The position numbers were made by a program, and so were the translations under genes. From Burkholderia cenocepacia (GTDB lineage: Bacteria > Pseudomonadota > Gammaproteobacteria > Burkholderiales > Burkholderiaceae), in the NCBI RefSeq assembly GCF_900446215.1, contig NZ_UAQZ01000012.1, positions 806,001-870,000 of the forward strand: DNA of 64,000 bases. The letters are read 5' to 3'. The notes below the pieces were generated by a model. The model searched no databases, was not told the DNA's origin, and saw only the letters and a list, made by a program, of their open reading frames with translations. Below are positions 53,258 to 61,721 of the stretch, piece by piece; positions within the stretch are counted from its first letter, which is position 1, and each line of letters opens with the position of its first letter.

Positions 53258-54646
53258 CTAGCGCGCCGTCGCGATGAGCGAGAGGGTCTTGCGGTGAAAG
53301 CGCCAGGCCATCAGCGCGGCGACGCTCGCGAGCCCGGCCGCGAGCCCCCACCACAGGCCGCGCGCCCCCAGGCCCGCGTGGAACGCGAACCAGTAGCCGG
53401 TCGGGAAGCCGATGCCCCAGTAGCCGAAGGTCGCGGCGAGCATCGGGATGCGCGTGTCCTTCAGGCCGCGTAGCGCACCCGACGCGACGGTCTGCATCCC
53501 GTCGACGATCTGGAATACCGCGGCGATGCCGAGCAGTGACGCGGCGAGCGACACCGTGGCCGCGTTGGCCGGGTCGTCGAGGTGCAGGTACAGGCCGACG
53601 ATCGTGTGCGGCGCGACGATCATCACGAGGCCCGACAGCGACATGAAGCCGACGCCGAGCGCGAGCGCGACGAAACCCGCGTGCCGCGCGGCGACGGGCG
53701 AGCCCGCGCCGACCCAGTAGCCGACGCGCACGTTGGCCGCCTGGCCGATCGCGAGCGGCACCATGAACGATACCGACGCGACGTTCAGCGCGATCTGGTG
53801 CGCGGCGAGCGACGTCGCGCCCAGCACGCCGACCGTGAGGCCGGTGGCGAGGAACAGCGTCGATTCGACCCCGTACGTGATCGCGACCGGCCAGCCGATG
53901 CCGATCAGCTCGCCCATCACGGGTAGCTTCGGGCGCGCCGCGGTCACGAAATGGCGGAAGCGCTGCCGGCCGTGCAGCAGCCAGATCAGCGCGAGCGCGG
54001 TGAGCCAGATCGTGATCGTCGTCGCGACGGCCGAACCGAGAAAACCGAGGCGTGGCAACCCGAATGCGCCGTGGATCAGCCCGTAGTTCAGCACGCCGTT
54101 GACGCCGACGCCGCCGATCGACACCCACAAGAGCCGCCGCGCGGCGCCGATCGCCGGCAGGAACGCGCGCATCAGCCCGACGCCGATCAGGCTGCCGAGC
54201 GCCGCGTAGCGCAGGATGCCCGTGTATTCGCCGACGTGATGCGCGAGCAGCGGCGGCTCGTGGAACATCAGCAGGATCGGCTCGGCGAGCGACAGCGCGA
54301 CGATCGCCGGAATCGCGAGCAGCACGGACAGCGCGAAGCCCGTCCAGTAGATGTACGGCACGCGGTCCTCGGCCTGCGCGCCGCGCGCATGCGCGACGCT
54401 CACGCTGACCGACGACAGCACCCCTTGCAGGATCGTCACGATCACGAAGAAGAAGTTTGCGCCGAGCCCGCCCGCCGCGAGCGAATCGGGGCCGAGCGAG
54501 CCGAGCAGCACCGTGTCGGTGACGCTCATCGCCATCTGGGAAAGTTGCGCGATCGCGAGCGGCGCGGCGAGGCGCGCGGTATCGGCGGCATGACTGGACA
54601 GGGACGGCGGCGCGGCGGCCGTCCGCGTGAAACCGGAATGCGACAT
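53258..54646 (-). CDS. MATE-family multidrug efflux protein (NorM-like)
   Basis: A 462-residue protein with 12 predicted helices in two related halves, such as LGSLGPDSLAAGGLGANFFF and GVESTLFLATGLTVGVLGAT. It exchanges Na+ or H+ for cationic compounds. LAAPLAIAQLSQMAMSVTDTV at the N-terminus is typical of NorM. The start MSHSGFTRTAAAPP is soluble for about 20 residues. The upstream DNA at 54670-54715 is AT-rich and probably contains the promoter. Substrates are not deducible. Confidence 0.93.
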   Translation of the reverse strand: MSHSGFTRTAAAPPSLSSHAADTARLAAPLAIAQLSQMAMSVTDTVLLGSLGPDSLAAGGLGANFFFVIVTILQGVLSSVSVSVAHARGAQAEDRVPYIYWTGFALSVLLAIPAIVALSLAEPILLMFHEPPLLAHHVGEYTGILRYAALGSLIGVGLMRAFLPAIGAARRLLWVSIGGVGVNGVLNYGLIHGAFGLPRLGFLGSAVATTITIWLTALALIWLLHGRQRFRHFVTAARPKLPVMGELIGIGWPVAITYGVESTLFLATGLTVGVLGATSLAAHQIALNVASVSFMVPLAIGQAANVRVGYWVGAGSPVAARHAGFVALALGVGFMSLSGLVMIVAPHTIVGLYLHLDDPANAATVSLAASLLGIAAVFQIVDGMQTVASGALRGLKDTRIPMLAATFGYWGIGFPTGYWFAFHAGLGARGLWWGLAAGLASVAALMAWRFHRKTLSLIATAR

Positions 54647-54782
54647 GGAATGGGCGCTCGCGCGGGTGCGGGCCCGCGCTATATGTATTTATTTTGAGAG
54701 ACGGTTAGCTTACGGCTTTATTCGTACCGTGTCGAACGCGTGCATCGATGGCCATGTCGCAGGCAGGGGGAACGCGGCGGGG

Positions 54783-55001
54783 CTAGGCCTCGCGCACCGC
54801 GATGCGCGTGTCGCCGAGCAGCACGACCTGGCCCGCGCGGATCTTGCAGGTTTTGCGCAGCTCGACCGCGCCGTCGACTTTCACGGCGCCGGACGCGACG
54901 ATCAGCTTCGCGGTGCCGCCGCTGTCCGCGAGGCCGGTGATCTTGAGAAGGTTGTGCAGCTCGACGTATTCGCCGGTCAGCGTGAAATCCAGATTGGGCA
55001 T
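54783..55001 (-). CDS. S4-domain RNA-binding protein (YbcJ-like)
   Basis: A 72-residue protein consisting of a single S4 fold: FTLTGEYVELHNLLKITGL and LIVASGAVKVDGAVELRKTC, then KIRAGQVVLLGDTRIAVRE. Such small proteins bind structured RNA; a ribosome-related role is likely but not proven. The start MPNLDFTLT at 55001 fits the domain edge; longer in-frame starts add non-conserved residues. It is 136 bases upstream of the MATE gene on the same strand, without a visible terminator between. Confidence 0.88.
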   Translation of the reverse strand: MPNLDFTLTGEYVELHNLLKITGLADSGGTAKLIVASGAVKVDGAVELRKTCKIRAGQVVLLGDTRIAVREA

Positions 55002-55265
55002 GACGAGGAAGGTGCGCGACGCGCGGGAGGAAACGCCCCGCATCATACGGTACCGCGGGCCGGCACGCGAGCGCGGCCGGCTGCCGGCGGATGTAAAGGA
55101 CTGTGAGCGATTCGTCAGCAAATGAAACGGTGGGTAACAGTCTGAGAGATTGGCGAACCGGCCGCGCGGGCCGCCGGTCTTCTGTCGTACCTGCTGCGTG
55201 TTGCGGTGGGGACGCGACGGACCGCAACGGCGGCCCGGGCGGACAACTTCTTGAGGAGAATTGCC

Positions 55266-55667
55266 ATGTCCAAGATTCGTACGATGCTGATCGGTGCCGC
55301 GCTGACGGCGTTCGCCACTTCGGCCGCATTCGCCCAGACGGGCACGACGGCGCAAGGCGCAGCCGGTGCCGGCGTGCAGGCGCAGACGCCGGCGGCCGGT
55401 GTCGGTGCAGGCGCGCAGGGCGGGGCCGGCGCGAACGCGTCGGGCAATGCGACGGGTGCTGCGACCGATGCGGTCGGCGCGGCAGCCGATGGCGCGAAGG
55501 ATACGACGTCGTCGGCCGTCCATTCGACCAAGAAGCACACGAAGCATGCGGCGAAGTCGGCCAAGAGCCATGCCGGTTCGGCCAAGGCGAAGGCCGATGA
55601 GGCGACCGAGGGCGGCGCATCGGTCGGCGCGCAGGGCGGTGCATCGGCCCAGGGCGCCACGCAGTAA
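55266..55667 (+). CDS. Exported Ala/Gly-rich protein with Lys/His/Ala-rich segment
   Basis: A 133-residue protein with a clear signal peptide (IGAALTAFATSAAFA, cleavage before QTG). The mature part is low complexity. Residues 25-75 are Ala/Gly/Gln/Thr-rich (GVQAQTPAAGVGAGAQGGA). Residues 80-110 carry a basic H1-like stretch (STKKHTKHAAKSAKSHAG), and the tail returns to Ala/Gly. No enzyme fold is likely. The composition suggests a flexible periplasmic protein that could bind polyanions. TTGAGGAG precedes the ATG. A terminator follows. Confidence 0.8.
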   Translation: MSKIRTMLIGAALTAFATSAAFAQTGTTAQGAAGAGVQAQTPAAGVGAGAQGGAGANASGNATGAATDAVGAAADGAKDTTSSAVHSTKKHTKHAAKSAKSHAGSAKAKADEATEGGASVGAQGGASAQGATQ

Positions 55668-55733
55668 GCGATGCCCGGCGCTTGTCGCGACGCTCGCCTT
55701 CGGGCGGTGCGTCGCGACCGGCGATCGTCCGGC

Positions 55734-55767
55734 GGCCCGGTTCGCTTGACGCGAGCCGGGCCTTTTT
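55734..55767 (+). terminator. Rho-independent terminator
   Basis: GGCCCGGTTCGC pairs with GCGAGCCGGGCC (one G-U) around TTGAC and is followed by TTTTT. Confidence 0.9.
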
Positions 55768-55802
55768 CATGAGGTAAAAGGTTCAGCGGGACGGGCGAGC
55801 CG

Positions 55803-56585
55803 TCACGGCCGGCGCGGGCCTTGCCCTTGTCCCTGCCCCTGGGCCGGCCGCACGGCGGCCGGTGTGAACACGCTGCGCAGCCACGCGGCGAGCCGCGCGA
55901 AGACGTCGTACGGTTCCTCGACGAAGATCTCCGGCTTCAGCAGCCGCAGGTATTCCATGATCTGCTGGGCTTCCTGCTTCTGGAACGAGCCGTGCGCGAG
56001 CCCGAGCCGCAGCAGCCCGCGCAGTTCGCCGAGCTTGTCGCGCGCGGTGCTGCCGACGCTCATCTCGCACGCGAGCTTGGCTTCGTAGATCCGTTGCCGC
56101 AGCGATTCCGCGAGCCGCCACGCCGGCGTCTGCATCGATTCCTCGAGCGTCTGGATGTCCTGCGCCGCGCCCTTGATCTGCGACGCGAGCGGATCGATCA
56201 GCGACGCGTCGCCCTGCGCTTCGGCGACGATCGCCTTCGCCCAGTCGCGGCAGGCCTTCGCGAGTTCGTCGGGCGTCCACTCGGAGCGCGACGCGAAGCC
56301 GAAGCCGAATTCGCCGGCCTGCCGCATCAGGATCGCGACGACGTCCGGGAATTCCTTGTCGAGCGTGCGCTTCGCCCATGCGTACTGGCCGCCCTGCAGC
56401 ATCCGCTGCACGGCGTGCTCGGTCAGCGGCACCATGTTGTCGAGCAGCTTGGCGCGCAGGAAATCCTCGAACGACGGCGTCGCGAATTGCGGGTCGAGTT
56501 TCAGCGACACGCGAACGAACGCATCGTAGTCCTTGCGCAGGGACTCGAGCGTGTCGTCCTTGAGGGAAAGGGTGATCTGGCCCAT
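55803..56585 (-). CDS. Unrecognised 260-residue cytoplasmic protein
   Basis: I do not recognise the family. The protein starts MGQITLSLKDDTLESLRKDY and appears mainly helical and charged. There is no signal peptide or membrane segment. Visible stretches are LDNMVPLTEHAVQRMLQGG, LDKEFPDVVAILMRQAGEF and LRGLLRLGLAHGSFQKQEAQ. The C-terminus is a short low-complexity tail of QG repeats followed by PRRP. Coding character is good, so the gene is real. It sits downstream of azlCD on the same strand after a 160-base gap, with no evident functional link. Confidence 0.75.
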   Translation of the reverse strand: MGQITLSLKDDTLESLRKDYDAFVRVSLKLDPQFATPSFEDFLRAKLLDNMVPLTEHAVQRMLQGGQYAWAKRTLDKEFPDVVAILMRQAGEFGFGFASRSEWTPDELAKACRDWAKAIVAEAQGDASLIDPLASQIKGAAQDIQTLEESMQTPAWRLAESLRQRIYEAKLACEMSVGSTARDKLGELRGLLRLGLAHGSFQKQEAQQIMEYLRLLKPEIFVEEPYDVFARLAAWLRSVFTPAAVRPAQGQGQGQGPRRP

Positions 56586-56745
56586 GAATCGTCTCGATGG
56601 CGGCCCGCGCAGGCCGGCGCCGGCACGGCGCACCGGGGCGGGCGCAGCGTCGACTGACCGGTGCGCGCCGAGGCCGGTGGCGGGTCTTCATCTCCTATAT
56701 CGGCGCACCGGGCGGAAACTTGAGCGGGCGCGATCGAGCGTGCGC

Positions 56746-57084
56746 TCAGGCGGGCAGCCAGTGCGGGAGGACGACCCCTTGCCACAGGAAGAACACCACG
56801 AGTCCGGCGGCGATCGTCACGAGCGGGCGGCGGGTCGTGGCCGATACCAGCACGGCGGCGAGCGCGCCGACGAGTTGCGGATTGCGCCAGGTCAGCTCGG
56901 CCGTGCCGCCGTGCGGGGAAACGGTCATCGGCACGATGATCGCGGTCAGCACGGTGACCGGCACGAAGCCGAGCGCGGTCCGCACGAGCGGCGGGAACGT
57001 CAGCCGCTCGCCGAACAGGAACAACGTCGAGCGGATCGCATACGTGATGACGGCCATGCCGAGGATCAACAGCGCGTAGCTCAC
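56746..57084 (-). CDS. azlD: AzlD-family branched-chain amino acid exporter subunit
   Basis: A 112-residue membrane protein with about three to four helices: YALLILGMAVITYAIRSTLF, LGFVPVTVLTAIIVPMTV and the C-terminal LVTIAAGLVVFFLWQGVVL. It is the small partner of AzlC (E. coli YgaH). The start is GTG at 57084, overlapping the azlC stop as GTGA, so translation is coupled. A longer ATG-initiated reading in this frame would run through azlC out of frame and is not real. Confidence 0.9.
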   Translation of the reverse strand: MSYALLILGMAVITYAIRSTLFLFGERLTFPPLVRTALGFVPVTVLTAIIVPMTVSPHGGTAELTWRNPQLVGALAAVLVSATTRRPLVTIAAGLVVFFLWQGVVLPHWLPA

Positions 57085-57848
57085 GATGCGGCCTCCGAGC
57101 GCGAGCCGGCGCGCGTGCGATCGTGCAGCAGCGTGAGCAGGACGCCGATCGCGACGCCGACGGCGACCGCGCCGAGCAGCCCGAGCTTGTACGGCCAGCC
57201 CTGCCAGAAGTACGCGAGCGTGCCGGCCGTGGCGGCCGCCGCGAAATAGCGCAGCGTGCCGAGCTGCGGGACGACGATCGCGATGAAGGTCGCCGCCATC
57301 GCGAAATCGAGGCCGAGCGACTGCAGGCCCGGGAATGCCGCGCCGAAGCCGATGCCCGCGAGCGTCCAGACCTGCCAGTTCAGGTACATCGCGAGCCCGG
57401 AGCCGAAAAAGTAGTGGGGGCCGATCGTGCCGGGCGGGTAGTGCCGGTAGTGCCCGTACGCGACCGCGAACACCTCGTCGGTCATCAACGCGCCGAGCGT
57501 CGCGCGCCAGCGCAGCGGCAGGTGCGCGACATAGGGCGCGAGGGTCGCGCTGTACAGCAGGTGGCGCAGGTTCACGATCAGTGTCGTGGCGAGCACGACG
57601 ACGAAACTCGCGCTGCCGGCGATCAGGCCGAGTGCGATGAACTGCGCGGAGCCCGCGAACACGGCGAGCGACATCAACGCGCCGTGCCAGGCGGCGAGCG
57701 GGCCGCCGCCGACGAGCGTGCCGAAAATCACGCCGAACGGTGCGGCGCCGATCATCATCGGAATCGTGTCGCGCGCGCCGTCGAGCCATTCGTTGAGCGG
57801 GCGGCGCGGGGGCGATGCGGGTGTCTTGTTCAAGAAGCGCTCCTCCAT
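57081..57848 (-). CDS. azlC: AzlC-family branched-chain amino acid exporter subunit
   Basis: A 255-residue inner-membrane protein with about six to seven helices. PMMIGAAPFGVIFGTLV, LMSLAVFAGSAQFIALGLI and VNLRHLLYSATLAPYV are the family hallmarks (E. coli YgaZ exports valine and methionine). The start MEERFLNKTP at 57848 is followed by a soluble leader of 25 residues. The AraC regulator upstream on the same strand is the likely controller. Confidence 0.92.
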   Translation of the reverse strand: MEERFLNKTPASPPRRPLNEWLDGARDTIPMMIGAAPFGVIFGTLVGGGPLAAWHGALMSLAVFAGSAQFIALGLIAGSASFVVVLATTLIVNLRHLLYSATLAPYVAHLPLRWRATLGALMTDEVFAVAYGHYRHYPPGTIGPHYFFGSGLAMYLNWQVWTLAGIGFGAAFPGLQSLGLDFAMAATFIAIVVPQLGTLRYFAAAATAGTLAYFWQGWPYKLGLLGAVAVGVAIGVLLTLLHDRTRAGSRSEAAS

Positions 57849-57975
57849 GAGCGGGAGGATAGCGGGCCGGTGGCGGGCCGGCTTGTATGTTCTTGCGCCC
57901 GCCGGAACGGGGCCGGTGCCCGCGTGCCGGCCGGCGCGGGCGGCCGTGCGGCCGACGACGGCGGGAAGCCGCGCG

Positions 57976-58881
57976 TCAGCTTGCCTGCCAGCGCCCGGGC
58001 GGCACGCCGAACATCCGTTTGAAATGCCGCGTGAAGTGGCTCTGGTCGACGAAGCCGCTGGCCGCCGCGACATCGGCGACCGGCACGCCCGCGCGCAGCG
58101 GCGCCAGCGCACGCTGCAGCCGCAACTGGTTGCGCCACGCATGCGGCGGCATGCCGGTCGTACGCGTGAACAGGCGCGCCGCGTGAAACGGCGACAGGCC
58201 GGCCGCCTGCGCGACCTCGTCGAGCGTCACCGTGGACATCAGGTCGGCGGCGAGCCGCTCGCGCATCGCGTCGACGCGTGGCTCGTCGGCCGCGAGCGGC
58301 GCGGGTCGCGGCCGTACGTCGGCGTGGCGCACGATCAGCGTCGACAGCGCGTCGAGCATCGCGGTTTCGGCGGCGAGCGGATCGTAGATGCGCGGCGCGC
58401 CGGTGGCCGGATCGCCGGCCGGCTGTCCGGCCGCATCGGCCTGCGACGACAGCGCGCGCTCGCTGCCGGCTTCCAGCATCCGGTGCGCGAGCGTGAGCCG
58501 GGCCGCGAGATCGGCGTCGCGGATCACGTCGGGGGCAAACCACGGTGCATCCTGCGGGCGGCCCGCGATCGTACTCGCGAGTTCGTGGATGAATTCGACC
58601 GGCATGTAGCTGACGCGATAGCACCAGCCTTCGTCGGCGGCACGCGAGCCCGTGTGCACTTCACCGGGATTGATCACGGGCACGGTGCCCGTTTCGGCGA
58701 CGTAGCCGGTGCCGCGATAGGTGAAGCGTTCCGCGCCTTCGAGAATCACGGGGATCGTGTACGCGTCGTGCCAGTGGGGCGCGAACGCGTGATCGCGATA
58801 GGTGGCCGTGAGCAGATCCGCGTCCGGCACGAGCGGCGTGCGCCAGTAGCGTGCGGAATCGGGGAGGCGGGCGGCGGACAT
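57976..58881 (-). CDS. AraC-family transcriptional regulator
   Basis: A 301-residue regulator. The N-terminal cupin sensing domain covers about residues 20-100 (APHWHDAYTIPVILEGAERF, VINPGEVHTGS). The C-terminal double helix-turn-helix covers about 200-298 (LDEVAQAAGLSPFHAARLF and VADVAAASGFVDQSHFTRHF). AraC regulators with this layout often sit beside LysE- or AzlC-type amino-acid exporters, and azlC begins 127 bases downstream on the same strand. Amino-acid sensing is therefore plausible. The ligand is unknown. Confidence 0.92.
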   Translation of the reverse strand: MSAARLPDSARYWRTPLVPDADLLTATYRDHAFAPHWHDAYTIPVILEGAERFTYRGTGYVAETGTVPVINPGEVHTGSRAADEGWCYRVSYMPVEFIHELASTIAGRPQDAPWFAPDVIRDADLAARLTLAHRMLEAGSERALSSQADAAGQPAGDPATGAPRIYDPLAAETAMLDALSTLIVRHADVRPRPAPLAADEPRVDAMRERLAADLMSTVTLDEVAQAAGLSPFHAARLFTRTTGMPPHAWRNQLRLQRALAPLRAGVPVADVAAASGFVDQSHFTRHFKRMFGVPPGRWQAS

Positions 58882-58901
58882 GATCGGGCGCGGGAGCGGG
58901 C

Positions 58902-59387
58902 TTACTTGACCGGAATCGTCGTGCCGGCGGGCATCGGCACCGCGGTCACGGCGTTCTTCGGGCTGCCGCTGACGATACGGTCGCTGTAGGTCAGGTAGAC
59001 GATCGTGTTGCGCTTCTTGTCGATCACGCGCACGACGTGCAGCGTCTTGAAGATGAACGACATGCGTTCGCTGAACACGTCGGTCTGCTGCTTGAGCGGT
59101 TCCTTGAAGCTGATCGGGCCGACCTGCCGGCACGCGATCGACGCTTCGCTCGGATCCTCGGCGACGCCGAGCGTGCCCTTGATCCCGCCGGTGCGGGCGC
59201 GCGACACGTAGCAGGTCACGCCATTCACGACCGGATCGTCATAGGCCTCGACGACCACGCGATCGGAGCCCGTGACGCGGAAATGGGTATTGACGCTGCC
59301 GACTTCCTCCGCGTGCGCGAACGGTGCGGCGGCGACGGCGGAGAACAGGAGGGCGACGGGGGCGAAACGGAAGAGGCGATGCTTCAT
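58902..59387 (-). CDS. creA: CreA-family exported protein
   Basis: A 161-residue protein with a signal peptide (FAPVALLFSAVAAAPFAHA). The CreA domain follows: DRVVVEAYDDPVVNGVTCYV, GTLGVAEDPSEASIACRQV and IFKTLHVVRVIDKKRNTIVY. Two cysteines may form a disulfide. The function of the family is unknown despite its name, which comes from the creABCD locus of E. coli. It is 20 bases upstream of the AraC gene on the same strand, with no terminator between. Confidence 0.92.
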   Translation of the reverse strand: MKHRLFRFAPVALLFSAVAAAPFAHAEEVGSVNTHFRVTGSDRVVVEAYDDPVVNGVTCYVSRARTGGIKGTLGVAEDPSEASIACRQVGPISFKEPLKQQTDVFSERMSFIFKTLHVVRVIDKKRNTIVYLTYSDRIVSGSPKNAVTAVPMPAGTTIPVK

Positions 59388-59473
59388 CGACGGAACCGGA
59401 TGCGAATGCGGGACAGAAACTCTAGCATGCGCATGACCGGACCACGAAAAGCGGGAAGAGGGAACGGCGGCCG

Positions 59474-59507
59474 GAAAAACAAAAGGCCCGTCGAATGACG
59501 GGCCTTT
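59474..59507 (-). terminator. Terminator of the tRNA-Asn transcript
   Basis: On the minus strand AAAGGCCCGTC pairs with GACGGGCCTTT across ATTC, followed by TGTTTTTCC. It lies seven bases past the second tRNA. Confidence 0.85.
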
Positions 59508-59514
59508 CGCTGTT

Positions 59515-59590
59515 TGGCTCCCCGACCTGGGCTCGAACCAGGGACCTACGGATTAACAGTCCGGCGCTCTACCGACTGAGCTATCGGGGA
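59515..59590 (-). tRNA. tRNA-Asn (GTT), downstream copy
   Basis: A 76-base cloverleaf with encoded CCA. The acceptor stem begins TCCCCGA and closes with TCGGGGA. The D arm is GCTCAGTCGGTAGAGC, the anticodon loop CTGTTAATC gives GTT, and the T arm holds GGTTCGAGCC. It is identical to the copy at 59664 and is transcribed second. Confidence 0.97.
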
Positions 59591-59663
59591 ATAAATCGGT
59601 ACATCTGCGTGTTGTGTGTTCCAACAAAAAACCCGTCCACTTTCAACGTGGCCTTTGCGTTTT

Positions 59664-59739
59664 TGGCTCCCCGACCTGGGCTCGAACCAGGGACCTACGG
59701 ATTAACAGTCCGGCGCTCTACCGACTGAGCTATCGGGGA
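59664..59739 (-). tRNA. tRNA-Asn (GTT), upstream copy
   Basis: The same 76 bases as the copy at 59515, separated from it by a 73-base spacer. It is the first of the pair after a consensus promoter, so both are probably cut from one precursor. Confidence 0.97.
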
Positions 59740-59766
59740 ACAAACAAGCAACAGCAGAGAAACGAG

Positions 59767-59795
59767 ATTGTATGGAGTGTTCGCTAACCTGTCAA
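59767..59795 (-). promoter_or_regulatory. Consensus sigma-70 promoter of the tRNA-Asn pair
   Basis: On the minus strand a perfect TTGACA (59790-59795) is 17 bases from TACAAT (59767-59772). The first tRNA starts 27 bases after the -10. This is one of the strongest promoters in the window. Confidence 0.88.
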
Positions 59796-59841
59796 CACCT
59801 TGGAGCCGCGCCGCATGAAATTTTTTGCGGCCGCCGCGCGA

Positions 59842-60165
59842 TCAGCGCTCGAGCAGGTGCAGCTTCTCCTGCACGTCCTTCCACTCGTCCGCGTCGGCCG
59901 GCGCCGGCTTGGTCTTCGTGATCGACGGCCAATTCTTCGCCAGCTCGGCATTCAGCTCGGTGAACTGCTGCTGGTCGGTCGGAACGTCTTCTTCGGCATA
60001 GATCGCATTGGTCGGGCATTCGGCGACGCACACGGCGCAGTCGATGCACTCGTCCGGATCGATGGCGAGAAAGTTGGGACCTTCACGGAAGCAATCCACC
60101 GGGCACACATCCACGCAATCCGTGTATTTGCACTTGATGCAGCCTTCGGTCACAACGTGAGTCAT
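59842..60165 (-). CDS. fdxA: 7Fe ferredoxin FdxA
   Basis: A 107-residue ferredoxin with one 3Fe-4S and one 4Fe-4S cluster. Cysteines occur as C9-X2-C12-X4-C17-X3-C21P, then CIDCAVCVAECP around residues 40-51. A C-terminal extension of about 50 residues is usual for the Azotobacter-type family. The start MTHVVTEGCIKC follows AGGAG. It passes single electrons in the cytoplasm; the partner is not evident here. It is divergent from pncB. Confidence 0.96.
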   Translation of the reverse strand: MTHVVTEGCIKCKYTDCVDVCPVDCFREGPNFLAIDPDECIDCAVCVAECPTNAIYAEEDVPTDQQQFTELNAELAKNWPSITKTKPAPADADEWKDVQEKLHLLER

Positions 60166-60366
60166 TAAAACGCTCCTGCTTGGCGGTATATATGGGGTGG
60201 CGTTTGCGCCAAAAGCGGCATTGTAACTGAAGCGCAAAACCCGCATGACGTGGTCGGCTATCCGGCTTATATCGTTTCGTGATTAGTTTATGGCAGGCGC
60301 AACGCGGATACCCGCGCACCCGGCGGCGAGGGCGGTTTCACGATGGTCCGGCCCGCATTCGGGTAA

Positions 60367-60414
60367 CATGACCGACAGACCGGGCGGCGCGCGGTGCGCC
60401 GGGGCCCGGTCATG
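60367..60414 (+). promoter_or_regulatory. Inverted repeat in the pncB leader
   Basis: CATGACCG (60367-60374) and CGGTCATG (60407-60414) can close a structure that includes GGCGC/GCGCC (60386-60390, 60396-60400). It lies 20 bases before the pncB start. It could be an operator or an mRNA fold. I know no matching riboswitch. Confidence 0.4.
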
Positions 60415-60434
60415 ATATTGGCGGTGCCGTCATC

Positions 60435-61634
60435 ATGATCATCACTTCGCTGCTGGACACGGATCTCTACAAGTTCACGATGATGCAGGTCGTCCTGCAT
60501 CACTTTCCCGCTGCAAACGTCGAATACCGCTTCCGGTGCCGCACGCCCGGCGTCGATCTCGTGCCGTACATCGACGAGATTCGCGACGAGGTGCGCGGCC
60601 TGTGCTCGCTGCGCTTTTCCGACGTCGAACTCGATTACCTGCGGCGGATGCGCTTCATCAAGAGCGACTTCGTCGATTTCCTCGCGCTGTTCCACCTGAA
60701 CGAGAAGTACATCTCGGTCACGCCGTCGCCGAAGGGCAACGGCGAGATCGACATCGTGATCGAGGGGCCGTGGCTGCATACGATCCTGTTCGAGATCCCG
60801 GTGCTCGCGATCGTCAACGAAGTCTATTTCCGCAACACGCAGCGCGAGCCCGACTATCGCGAAGGCCGCGAACGGCTGCGCGAGAAGATCAAGCTGCTCG
60901 GCGCGAAGCCCGAGTTCGCCGACTGCAAGATCGCCGATTACGGCACGCGCCGGCGCTTCTCGAAGGTCTGGCACGAGGAAGTCGCGCTCACGCTGCGTGA
61001 CGGGCTCGGCCCGCAGTTCGCGGGCACGAGCAACGTGCTGTACGCGATGAAGCACGACATCACGCCGCTCGGCACGATGGCGCACGAGTATCTGCAGGCG
61101 TGCCAGGCGCTCGGCCCGCGGCTGCGCGATTCGCAGATCTACGGCTTCGAGATGTGGGCGAAGGAATATCGCGGCGACCTCGGGATCGCGCTGTCGGACG
61201 TCTACGGCATGGACGCGTTCCTGAACGACTTCGACATGTACTTCTGCAAGCTGTTCGACGGCGCGCGCCACGATTCGGGCGATCCGTTCGAGTGGGGCGA
61301 GCGGATGCTGCGCCACTACGAAGCGAACCGGTGCGACCCGCGCACCAAGGTGCTGGTGTTCTCGGACGCGCTCGACATTCCGAAGGTCATGCAGCTGTAC
61401 GAACGGTTCCGCGGCCGCTGCAAGCTCGCGTTCGGCGTCGGCACCAACCTCACCAACGATCTTGGCTACGTGCCGCTGCAGATCGTGATCAAGATGGTTC
61501 GCTGCAACGGGCAGCCGGTCGCGAAGCTGTCCGATTCGCCGGGCAAGAGCATGTGCGACGACAAGGCGTATCTCGCGTACCTGCGGCAGGTGTTCGGCAT
61601 CGCGCAGCCGGTCGAGGAAGACGCGTCGAAGTAG
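60435..61634 (+). CDS. pncB: Nicotinate phosphoribosyltransferase
   Basis: A 399-residue enzyme that makes nicotinate mononucleotide from nicotinate, PRPP and ATP in NAD salvage. Family segments are SLLDTDLYKFTMMQVVLHHF at the N-terminus, DYGTRRRFSKVWHEE (with the phosphorylated active-site His in the later GTSNVLYAMKHDITPLGTMAHE), and LVFSDALDIPKVMQLYERF. The ATG overlaps several CAT/ATC repeats, so an ATG a few bases away cannot be excluded. lutC starts 87 bases downstream. Confidence 0.96.
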   Translation: MIITSLLDTDLYKFTMMQVVLHHFPAANVEYRFRCRTPGVDLVPYIDEIRDEVRGLCSLRFSDVELDYLRRMRFIKSDFVDFLALFHLNEKYISVTPSPKGNGEIDIVIEGPWLHTILFEIPVLAIVNEVYFRNTQREPDYREGRERLREKIKLLGAKPEFADCKIADYGTRRRFSKVWHEEVALTLRDGLGPQFAGTSNVLYAMKHDITPLGTMAHEYLQACQALGPRLRDSQIYGFEMWAKEYRGDLGIALSDVYGMDAFLNDFDMYFCKLFDGARHDSGDPFEWGERMLRHYEANRCDPRTKVLVFSDALDIPKVMQLYERFRGRCKLAFGVGTNLTNDLGYVPLQIVIKMVRCNGQPVAKLSDSPGKSMCDDKAYLAYLRQVFGIAQPVEEDASK

Positions 61635-61721
61635 GCGCCGGCCGTTGGGCCGAAGGTGCGTCGCGGCAGGGGCGGTCGGTATAATCCGACGTATTGCCCG
61701 CCACCGTCACGAGGACCGTTC

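Noticed and set aside
59515..59739. Direct repeat taken as phage attachment sites
   Set aside because: The repeat is fully explained by two complete tRNA-Asn genes with their promoter and terminator; no integrase or foreign DNA lies between or beside them.
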